DNA of 5,407 nt from Alphaproteobacteria bacterium (lineage in GTDB: Bacteria > Pseudomonadota > Alphaproteobacteria > CAAHEQ01 > UBA3637). The stretch covers positions 1 through 5,407 of the forward strand of contig JAFZGR010000036.1 of assembly GCA_017555325.1 (NCBI GenBank). The letters run 5' to 3'. Below the pieces are notes generated by a model. The model was given only the letters and a program-made list of their open reading frames with translations. It did no database searches and was not told where the DNA came from. A program made the position numbers and the translations under genes. This document shows, one piece after another, positions 1-5,407 of this stretch; the first letter of the stretch is position 1; every line of letters starts with the position of its first letter.

Positions 1-177
1 ATATTGATATCCGGCAATTCCACCAACACTTAATACACCGATAATTGCTAAAACACCCAATGTTTCCACCATTGAACGACCAACTTCTTTGTTGTTTTCT
101 TTTTCAGATGTACTTTGCATGGATTTGTTTAATAAAACTTCCGTATTGTTTGATTGTAAGCGATGATGGATTTTCAT
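1..177 (-). CDS. Type IV pilin-like / pseudopilin protein, N-terminal part (C-terminus beyond left edge)
   Basis: The visible 59 codons read from ATG at 177-175 and stay open to base 1. Residues 1-33 form a polar leader ending in Gly33. They are followed by R34-S-M-V-E38, so Glu is at +5 of the mature chain, as in class III (prepilin) signals cut by prepilin peptidase and N-methylated. Residues 40-56 (LGVLAIIGVLSVGGIAG) form the hydrophobic alpha-1 helix that anchors pilins in the inner membrane before assembly. The start is chosen because AAGGAGA sits 5 bases upstream; the alternative Met20 lacks a Shine-Dalgarno sequence. In known families such proteins build type IV pili, type II secretion pseudopili or competence pili; which applies here cannot be told without the C-terminal globular domain. 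Oddities: Arg rather than Phe/Met at +1, SMVE instead of TLIE, and a long leader. It has its own promoter and lies downstream of a terminator, so it is probably separate from the Nudix unit. Confidence 0.85.
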   Translation of the reverse strand, partial: MKIHHRLQSNNTEVLLNKSMQSTSEKENNKEVGRSMVETLGVLAIIGVLSVGGIAGYQY

Positions 178-182
178 AATTG

Positions 183-189
183 TCTCCTT
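183..189 (-). promoter_or_regulatory. Ribosome binding site of the pilin-like gene
   Basis: The minus strand reads AAGGAGA, five bases before the ATG at 177. This near-perfect Shine-Dalgarno sequence decides the start in favour of Met1 over the internal Met20 at 120-118, which has only AACAAATCC before it. Confidence 0.8.
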
Positions 190-210
190 TTTATAAACTG
201 TTATTTTTGT

Positions 211-239
211 ATTATAAAAAAAGGTACGTTAAAACGCAA
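211..239 (-). promoter_or_regulatory. Sigma70-type promoter of the pilin-like gene
   Basis: On the minus strand, TTGCGT (239-234) is followed by a 17-base spacer and a perfect TATAAT (216-211). The predicted transcription start is an A near 204, giving a leader of about 27 bases that carries the AAGGAGA ribosome binding site. The -35 box matches TTGACA only at its first three bases, but the perfect -10, ideal spacing and A-tracts immediately upstream support it. The spacer contains GTACC plus a T run that recurs inverted at 355-370. The prediction is from sequence only. Confidence 0.7.
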
Positions 240-240
240 T

Positions 241-275
241 ACTTTTTTTCACTTTTTTGCATTTTTTTTCATTTT
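241..275 (-). promoter_or_regulatory. Helically phased A/T-tracts upstream of the pilin promoter (UP-like or bent DNA)
   Basis: On the plus strand, runs of T at 243-249, 253-258, 262-269 and 272-275 are centred about 10 bases apart, one helical turn. Relative to the predicted start near 204, their centres fall at about -42, -51, -61 and -69. This is where A/T-rich UP elements contact the RNA polymerase alpha C-terminal domain, and where intrinsically curved DNA often boosts promoters. The periodicity and placement are seen directly; the activating role is inferred. Confidence 0.55.
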
Positions 276-346
276 AAATAAATTATTCAATAAAAACAAT
301 AATTCTTCATTTTCTTAAAAATCTGATTTTTACAATTCGAAGCGGG

Positions 347-366
347 AAAAAAAGGTACCTTTTTTT
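347..366. promoter_or_regulatory. Perfect 20-base palindrome, candidate operator
   Basis: Seven A, GGTACC, then seven T form a perfect dyad with no spacer, about 110 bases upstream of the pilin -35 box and about 95 bases downstream of the Nudix terminator. Its left 12 bases recur exactly at 216-227, inside the pilin promoter. Such a dyad could bind a dimeric regulator. As RNA it would be an A-U hairpin with a minimal loop, a poor terminator. No known operator is recognised. Confidence 0.4.
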
Positions 367-460
367 ATAAATTGATTGTATATTGGAGATATTTTTATTT
401 TTGCAGAATTTTAATTAATTGTTTGTTTTGATTGAATAATCGTAAAATTTTTTATGTACA

Positions 461-491
461 AACAAAAACGGAGCCGAATATATCAGCTCCG
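461..491 (-). terminator. Rho-independent terminator after the Nudix gene
   Basis: The minus strand reads CGGAGC (491-486), an 11-base loop, GCTCCG (474-469), then TTTTTGTT (468-461). The six-base-pair stem is five-sixths G/C in an otherwise very AT-rich gap and is followed by a U-rich tract only on the minus-strand side, so termination is directional. It lies 28 bases past the Nudix stop codon and would insulate the pilin gene from read-through. Confidence 0.85.
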
Positions 492-518
492 AAAATTCTG
501 ATAATTAGCAGTATTATA

Positions 519-911
519 TTAAAGTTTCTGCTTTTTAATTGCTTCAATAAATGGTCCGTCTGCCGGACAGAATGTGTAATTATCCATTTCTTCCGGTAAA
601 ACCCACTTCACGTCTTCGTGTTCGTAAAGCTGTGGAATGACATCATTTTCACATGTTGCCCAAAAAGCATTTAAATGAAAATCACCTTTATCGGCATAAT
701 GATATGTTTTATCCATAAAAAATTCACCGACTTGAATGGGTTTTTCAAATTCTTCCATAAATTCACGGGCAACACATTCTTGTAATGTTTCGTTAGCTTC
801 TAATTTTCCACCGGGGAATTCCCACATAAATTCCTGATGTTTCCCTTTTTTACGTTGAGCAATTAAAATTTTGCCGTTATGAACAACAATAGCCATTGAA
901 ATTTCAATCAT
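519..911 (-). CDS. Nudix hydrolase, MutT/NudG-like (d)NTP pyrophosphohydrolase
   Basis: This 130-residue protein matches the length of E. coli MutT (129). Trp30-E-F-P-G-G35 followed by the Nudix box (G35 to K57, pattern Gx5Ex7REUxEE) is clear, with Glu41, Arg49, Glu50, Glu53 and Glu54 for Mg2+ binding and hydrolysis. The family cleaves nucleoside triphosphates to monophosphate and pyrophosphate; MutT and NudG relatives clear oxidised or modified nucleotides from the cytoplasmic pool. Near the C-terminus, PAD118 occupies the place of MutT's PAN, whose Asn119 reads 8-oxoguanine; Asp there is as in NudG-type CTP pyrophosphohydrolases, so substrate is uncertain. Odd point: the box's usual Gly (EExG) is Glu56. 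The gene starts 11 bases after the giant gene's stop with AAGGAGG overlapping that stop, which suggests translational coupling, and is followed by a terminator. It is cytosolic, with no signal peptide. I am sure of the family, not of the substrate. Confidence 0.93.
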   Translation of the reverse strand: MIEISMAIVVHNGKILIAQRKKGKHQEFMWEFPGGKLEANETLQECVAREFMEEFEKPIQVGEFFMDKTYHYADKGDFHLNAFWATCENDVIPQLYEHEDVKWVLPEEMDNYTFCPADGPFIEAIKKQKL

Positions 912-917
912 TTTGTA

Positions 918-924
918 CCTCCTT
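918..924 (-). promoter_or_regulatory. Nudix-gene ribosome binding site overlapping the upstream stop codon
   Basis: On the minus strand TAA (925-923) runs straight into the Shine-Dalgarno sequence, giving TAAGGAGG, six bases before the ATG at 911. Ribosomes ending the giant gene would be placed to re-initiate on the Nudix gene, and no promoter is evident in the 11-base gap. This fixes the Nudix start. Confidence 0.8.
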
Positions 925-3900
925 ATTCATTTTGATTGTCTTGATTGAGTTGCTGTTGTTTAAATCTGATATAAAAATCAGATATTGAACCTGAGTTTCT
1001 TTTTTTGTATTCATCATACATTTTTGTGGTTATTATGTCCGTTTTATAATAATCAAAAACAGACAAGATATTGTTTTGATAAACCAATCTCAAATGTTTT
1101 AATAATTTAAGGTGTTCCTGATTCTTCCGTATCTCCTTTTGTTGTGCTAAATCGCTTAACATCTGATAAAATTCATTTTCACGAATAATAAAGGAATCAA
1201 TATCTTTTACTTTCTTTTCAAATAGGATTTCATCATCTGTTATCGCAATTTTATACCATGTTCTGCCGGATTTTGCAATTATTTGATTGTCTTGACAGAG
1301 CGTTGCCGGAATGGAAAAATTTTCCTGTGCCGGAATTTTAGTTTTGTCGCCGTATTTATTCATGTACATCATTTGCTGTGCATAATAGTGACAAACATCT
1401 TGAATGGATGGGTATGAAGGGATTGCTTGAGGGTATAAGTTATCATTATTTACAAAGTCAGTGTAAATTTTTATTAATTTTTGTTCTAATCCAGTTGTTT
1501 GCTCTTTATTTTTAATCCACCCGTTTAATATATTTAAGATGTGTTTTGGTGGTAAAATCGTTTTTGTTTTTAACAGTAAATCCTGAACAATAAATTTGGG
1601 ACGCTTTTCATCTAATGAGATTTGATAAACAAATTTCCCTCTTTTTTCATATAATACATTATCGGCACATAAAACAGGCGGTATATCAAAGGATAAAATA
1701 TCTTCTCCTTGAAAATAGTTGGGTTTGCCCATTTTTATCTGTTGATGTCTTAAATGTGCTTTATATAAATAATTAAAGTGGGGTTTTTGTTGGCTTTCAA
1801 TATAGAAATTATCCGTTAAAAATGCTCGTTGGATTTCAGAACATACCTCGGGACGAGTTATATCTGATATTGTTCCTGTATAAAGTAATCTGGGTGTTTC
1901 AAATTTAATAGGGGATAAAATATCGTTTAATATTTCTATTGAATCGATATCATCTTCTTCGTTGTTTGATTGTTTAATCGGAAGTACCCGATTGTGTTGT
2001 TTACCCCAAGAAGCAATTCTGACTGTTGGTTGTCGTTTATGGGGTGTTTTTTGAATAGGTGTTGATGGTACAGGCTGTTGGCTTGTTTTTTCAGCTTGAA
2101 CGATTGTTTCTTCTGGTTGAATAATAGCTACCTTGGATACAGCAATAGATTCATCAACCGAAACATCTTCTTTTTGTACAATGGGTTCTTTTATTGGAAT
2201 TGATTGTTTTTTAGTTGAAACAATGGTGTCTTTAACAGGAATGACCAATTCGTTATTTGAAATAATTGGATTTTTAACCGAAAGGGCATCTTCTTCCTGT
2301 AAAACTGTTGTTATTTCTGCTATTGGTTCTGATTTTGATGTGTGTTGAGTGGTTGTATCAAAAATCAATGGTAAATTTAAAGCGGTTAATTGCATTAAAT
2401 AATATTCATCATAAGATTGTTCTAAATCATATAAAATATTATTTAATTCAGTACGGGACATCGCTTCAACAGTATTATTGTACAATTTTTCAAAAGTGAT
2501 GGTATTTGACAAATCAATTTTGTAGTATATGCCATTCTTACGGGCATAGATACAGTTATCTCCACAATGAATTGCAGGTATATCAACAGTATTGTTTTTG
2601 CCAGTTAGAATTTGAGAAAATAAAGGTAATTCACTATATACAGGCGGAACATTTTTGTGAATAAATTCATTGAGTAATTTAACGGATTTTGATTCATAAT
2701 AAGGCGATGGTTTAAACAATTTTGATTTTTGCGGACGAGCTTTGCCGATATAGGTATGCGTTCTGTAAAAGGCATTTTTTAATGCACTTATATTTATTTT
2801 TTTCAAATATCTGTATATTTGATTTTTGGCAATACCCTGTAATATCCGATGAAATTCTTCTGCCGTCATATCCCGAACAACTCCGTTTTCCAAAACATCA
2901 AATGTTGGGGTTTCAGAGATGGTTATTCGATAATAATTATTGTTATATTTTGCACAGAGCAAATTACCACTGCAAATATGTGTAATAATATCTTCTTCGG
3001 GTTGTATTTGTTGTAATTGTGCCGATAATTTTAGTTCTTCTTCAATTTGCTCAAAACGAGGAAATGTATAAATCGGATTTTTACGGTTGTATTTCTTTGC
3101 AAAGAAACCTTTGTATAGATCTGGCAATGTTCGTAATATTTTTTGACTTAATTCTGGATATGGTTCTAATGCATCCGTTAAAATAGTTTTGACGTCTTCA
3201 TACGGAATATGCCGTTGCTGTTTATTTAAAATATTACGAACGGAAAAGAATATATCACCGGTACGCAATGAAATAATGTAATGATAAATGCCTTTTTTAT
3301 AATGAATTCGCTCGTCATTTGCCCAAACAGCAGGCATATCAAAAGCATGATTTTCTTCATCTTTTAAATCGGGATTATTGTTTTGAATAGCTCGTTTTAA
3401 TGTTTCAATTTGAATTTGTGTGTCAAAATTAAAAGAGTTTTGATTGTATTGATAGAATTCTGCTACTGCTGAATGACTGATATGTGTTGGGAATAAAGCC
3501 TTTTTTAATTCTTCAATATCATTATTTTCAAATATTTTGGGTTGATATTCGTACGGATTAAAATCATTTTTTTGTAATTCGGTTAAAATTTGATGGCTAC
3601 GTATTTCCCGATTAGGTATAGTATAGGGTGTAGGTAAAACAATGTTTTCCGCTGACCGATTGAATTGTTCGGCAAAAAGAGACTGTTCCTTAAATGCTTT
3701 TTTTAAGTGTCGCATACTGATTTTATGCTGTATTTTACGTTCGTAAATGCCATTTAAAATCAGGTTAAATTCGTCTGCTGTTATTGAGCGGATTTGATTG
3801 TTTTCCAATGCTTCAAACGTTATCGGTTCTTTTATTTTGATTTTGTAATAAATTTGATTGTATCGGGCATAAATGATATTTCCGGCACATAAGCAGGGTA

Positions 3901-5407
3901 AAATAGTATCAGTTGGGATAGTCCCGTTTAATTGTGCCGTTAAATGGTCAAATTCTATTATCTGATCAAAACGGGGATAATCGGATTTTTGTGTTTTATA
4001 TCGTTCGGGGCTAATCTGATATTTTTGATATAATTTATTCAGCATTTCAGATATTAGGCGGGTATCTGGATTATTTGCATCAAAATTATCGGTAATAAGT
4101 GTATTTAAATTTTCCACTTGGAAAAGAATGGCTGTACCTGTTGCTTTTTTAAATTTAGAAAATGTCACATTTTTTTCATCTAACGAAAAAACATAATGAT
4201 ATTGATTGTCTAATGCATGTACTTTTCCATCACTGCATAAAGTAGGGGGTAATATAATTTCATTTTCATCTTTTTGTGCAATTTTTTGCTTTAAAATCAA
4301 ACTTTTTTGCAAAGTTAAAAAATCAGGCAAAGCAAATTCATCTTCAAAAAACGGTGTTGTTTCCTGCACGATATTTGTATCGTTTTTTGTTGTGTTTTTT
4401 ATTGGGTTTAACGAACCGAAGATATTTTCGGTTTCATGTGTGCCTGCCTGTATTCCTGTTTCTTCGGATAATTGAACAATGTATTGTTGGATAGACGTTT
4501 GTTCTTGCTGATTGCTTACGAATGAATTATTTGTTGCCGTATTGTCATACAAAACATTCAGAGGACGTTTATTTAGACCTAAATTATTTAATTTATAGCT
4601 TTTTATTGAGCGGGATAAATCGTTTATGATTTTGTTTAATTCTGATTTTGTCATTCGCCGAATAATTCCGTTTTCCCAAGCTTCAAATACAGGGGATTCT
4701 TTATAGCGAAGTTTATAGAAAACATTATTGTATCGAGTCAAAATGGTGTTGTTTTCACATAAAACAGGCAAAATATCGCTTTGGGTATCTTGGTTATTGA
4801 GTTCCAGTTGTTTTTCTGCTAATAAGAAAGCTTGTTTTAAAGATGGTTGTAAATGCTTGCTTTCCGGAGAAATAAAGTGTTGCGACATATAAGCTGTTGC
4901 AAATCGTGCCAATACAGTGTGTCCTGTTTCAATGTCATTTTTAAAGATATCTAATATTGTTTTTTTTATAATAAACGGTGACATAATTCTATATGATCTT
5001 GTTTTGATATCTTTTTCTAAAAATGAAGGTCGTTTTAAATCCAAGGAAATATAATATAGTTTTCGACCGTCTTTCCAATGTAAAAAATTATCTGGTGTAA
5101 TAATCGGTTCATAAGAATGCAATTGATTTTCTTCATCAAACAAATTAGGATTATGAGTTTCAATCGCATATTTTAATAATTGAATTTGTTGATGATAGTA
5201 GGGATTGATTTGTAAAGTATTTTCCTCTAAAAATGAATTTAAATCAAGAGATGAACCATAATTTACTGTCGTTTTGGGTTGTTGTTCGGTTAAAATTTCT
5301 TTTTGGTTTTGATCGGGGAAGCGTGTTTCAAATTCATATTCAAGGGAGTGTTTTTCATTAAAATCAAGTAATTCAATAATCGGTGTATATTGAATTGAGT
5401 CCGGAAT
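923..5407 (-). CDS. Giant modular repeat protein of unknown function (N-terminus beyond right edge)
   Basis: I do not recognise this family. 1494 residues are visible (residue 1 = codon 5407-5405) with no stop up to the window edge. A TTG at 5143 could be called a start, but the frame is open upstream, it lacks a Shine-Dalgarno sequence, and a motif repeated elsewhere in the protein runs across it. The chain holds nine degenerate ~60-residue modules (93-156, 209-268, 383-440, 499-555, 686-748, 804-860, 940-997, 1238-1298, 1363-1423). Their shared core is P-x-x-C-x-D/G-N-x-I-Y, then Y-Y-K-I, then F-E-x-L, then an acidic helix. Linkers at 288-358 (N/Q/T-rich) and 1017-1168 (P/V/E/K-rich, with a ~14-residue tandem repeat) look disordered. 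The tail 1424-1494 is charged and probably helical. No membrane segment or catalytic motif is visible; export cannot be judged without the N-terminus. A binding or scaffold role would suit the design but is inference. It is co-transcribed with the Nudix gene. Confidence 0.9.
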   Translation of the reverse strand: MPDSIQYTPIIELLDFNEKHSLEYEFETRFPDQNQKEILTEQQPKTTVNYGSSLDLNSFLEENTLQINPYYHQQIQLLKYAIETHNPNLFDEENQLHSYEPIITPDNFLHWKDGRKLYYISLDLKRPSFLEKDIKTRSYRIMSPFIIKKTILDIFKNDIETGHTVLARFATAYMSQHFISPESKHLQPSLKQAFLLAEKQLELNNQDTQSDILPVLCENNTILTRYNNVFYKLRYKESPVFEAWENGIIRRMTKSELNKIINDLSRSIKSYKLNNLGLNKRPLNVLYDNTATNNSFVSNQQEQTSIQQYIVQLSEETGIQAGTHETENIFGSLNPIKNTTKNDTNIVQETTPFFEDEFALPDFLTLQKSLILKQKIAQKDENEIILPPTLCSDGKVHALDNQYHYVFSLDEKNVTFSKFKKATGTAILFQVENLNTLITDNFDANNPDTRLISEMLNKLYQKYQISPERYKTQKSDYPRFDQIIEFDHLTAQLNGTIPTDTILPCLCAGNIIYARYNQIYYKIKIKEPITFEALENNQIRSITADEFNLILNGIYERKIQHKISMRHLKKAFKEQSLFAEQFNRSAENIVLPTPYTIPNREIRSHQILTELQKNDFNPYEYQPKIFENNDIEELKKALFPTHISHSAVAEFYQYNQNSFNFDTQIQIETLKRAIQNNNPDLKDEENHAFDMPAVWANDERIHYKKGIYHYIISLRTGDIFFSVRNILNKQQRHIPYEDVKTILTDALEPYPELSQKILRTLPDLYKGFFAKKYNRKNPIYTFPRFEQIEEELKLSAQLQQIQPEEDIITHICSGNLLCAKYNNNYYRITISETPTFDVLENGVVRDMTAEEFHRILQGIAKNQIYRYLKKINISALKNAFYRTHTYIGKARPQKSKLFKPSPYYESKSVKLLNEFIHKNVPPVYSELPLFSQILTGKNNTVDIPAIHCGDNCIYARKNGIYYKIDLSNTITFEKLYNNTVEAMSRTELNNILYDLEQSYDEYYLMQLTALNLPLIFDTTTQHTSKSEPIAEITTVLQEEDALSVKNPIISNNELVIPVKDTIVSTKKQSIPIKEPIVQKEDVSVDESIAVSKVAIIQPEETIVQAEKTSQQPVPSTPIQKTPHKRQPTVRIASWGKQHNRVLPIKQSNNEEDDIDSIEILNDILSPIKFETPRLLYTGTISDITRPEVCSEIQRAFLTDNFYIESQQKPHFNYLYKAHLRHQQIKMGKPNYFQGEDILSFDIPPVLCADNVLYEKRGKFVYQISLDEKRPKFIVQDLLLKTKTILPPKHILNILNGWIKNKEQTTGLEQKLIKIYTDFVNNDNLYPQAIPSYPSIQDVCHYYAQQMMYMNKYGDKTKIPAQENFSIPATLCQDNQIIAKSGRTWYKIAITDDEILFEKKVKDIDSFIIRENEFYQMLSDLAQQKEIRKNQEHLKLLKHLRLVYQNNILSVFDYYKTDIITTKMYDEYKKRNSGSISDFYIRFKQQQLNQDNQNE
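1139..5131 (-). repeat. Nine degenerate protein modules (A and B types) within the giant gene
   Basis: Nine segments align by eye on an aromatic beta-like core: A-type at 4940-5131, 4088-4261, 3164-3352 and 1514-1696; B-type at 4604-4783, 3743-3913, 2828-2998, 2417-2590 and 1139-1321. Cores include RYNQIYYKIKI, KYNNNYYRITI, RKNGIYYKIDL, KRGKFVYQISL and KDGRKLYYISL. B modules then carry F-E/D-x-L-x-N-x-x-R-x-M/I-T-x-x-E-F/L-x-x-I-L; A modules lack this ending and have a different, longer tail. A-B pairs recur every ~870-915 bases (starts of A modules 5131, 4261, 3352). The divergence points to old duplications, not recent slippage. Confidence 0.8.
2084..2284 (-). repeat. Degenerate ~42-base tandem repeat encoding a V/P/K/E-rich linker
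   Basis: Within the giant gene, five heptads recur: VKNPIIS, VKDTIVS, IKEPIVQ, VDESIAV and PEETIVQ. They start 14, 14, 12 and 14 residues apart (visible residues 1044-1104). The surrounding stretch 1017-1168 is rich in Pro, Val, Glu, Lys and Gln and lacks large aromatic clusters, as in extended spacers. It separates the first seven modules from the last A-B pair. Confidence 0.65.

Larger units (their letters stand above)
212..370. repeat. 16-base inverted repeat pair bracketing the -35/UP region of the pilin promoter
   Basis: The left arm 212-227 (TTATAAAAAAAGGTAC) and right arm 355-370 (GTACCTTTTTTTATAA) are exact reverse complements across 16 bases; the match stops at 211/371 and 228/354. 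The 127 bases between them contain the -35 hexamer and the phased T-tracts, while the left arm includes most of the -10 box. The arms are low in complexity (seven T/A each), so chance similarity or a shared operator are alternatives to a recombination site. No invertase gene is in the window. Confidence 0.5.

Noticed and set aside
61..120. Pilin start at Met20 (ATG 120-118)
   Set aside because: It would give a shorter, more classical leader but has no Shine-Dalgarno sequence, whereas Met1 has AAGGAGA at ideal spacing and a promoter just upstream.
347..366. Intrinsic terminator at the A7-GGTACC-T7 palindrome
   Set aside because: The stem is nearly all A-U with a loop inside GGTACC. A much better terminator already ends the Nudix transcript at 461-491.
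355..371. Plus-strand promoter with TATAAA at 366-371
   Set aside because: The -10 match is a by-product of the inverted repeat. The hexamer 17 bases upstream (CGGGAA) is not a -35 box, and no plus-strand gene follows.
2084..2284. CRISPR array or DNA-level satellite
   Set aside because: The repeats are degenerate, stay in frame and show at protein level; there are no identical direct repeats with unique spacers.
2133..2499. Two small plus-strand open frames (2133-2348 and 2308-2499)
   Set aside because: They lie antisense inside the giant gene, overlap each other, lack convincing ribosome binding sites and encode no recognisable motif. The minus-strand frame has clear internal homology, so these are shadows.
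2722..2985. Plus-strand open frame of 87 codons
   Set aside because: It is antisense to modules 6-7 of the giant gene, and its Cys/Phe/Tyr-rich composition is what the reverse of AT-rich coding sequence gives.
4206..4494. Two overlapping plus-strand open frames rich in Phe, Cys and Ser
   Set aside because: They are antisense to module 3 and its linker. Apparent membrane-like stretches come from reading A-rich codons backwards.

Overview
The window is AT-rich, by eye about two thirds A+T. Every gene I can support is on the minus strand. The left edge carries a type IV pilin-like N-terminus whose leader and hydrophobic segment (GRSMVETLGVLAII...) resemble a style I associate with uncultured, AT-rich gut Alphaproteobacteria (the RF32 / Azospirillum CAG-type metagenome lineages). 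That assignment rests on memory of one motif plus base composition and is tentative.

In transcription order (right to left), 5407-923 is one uninterrupted reading frame of 1494 visible codons. It is still open at the right edge, so its true start is off-window. It encodes a very large protein built from at least nine degenerate copies of a module of about 60 residues. Two flavours alternate, and the module pairs are separated by polar, apparently disordered linkers. I do not recognise the family. Eleven bases after its stop comes a MutT/NudG-like Nudix hydrolase (911-519), whose ribosome binding site overlaps the big gene's stop codon, so the two are almost certainly co-transcribed. A Rho-independent terminator at 461-491 closes this unit.

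The 341-base gap 178-518 is regulatory. Besides the terminator it holds a strong-looking minus-strand promoter (TTGCGT, 17 bases, TATAAT) for the pilin gene. Helically phased T-tracts lie immediately upstream of that promoter, and a perfect 20-base palindrome lies at 347-366. A 16-base inverted repeat (212-227 and 355-370) brackets the -35 element and the T-tracts; its geometry would fit an invertible promoter, but this is a hypothesis. I see nothing recognisable in 276-346 or 371-460.

The pilin-like gene (177-1) continues beyond the left edge. There is no evident functional link between it and the repeat-protein/Nudix unit; the terminator and separate promoter argue for independent expression. 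The most novel object is the giant modular protein. No tRNA, rRNA, CRISPR array, insertion sequence or recombinase gene is visible.
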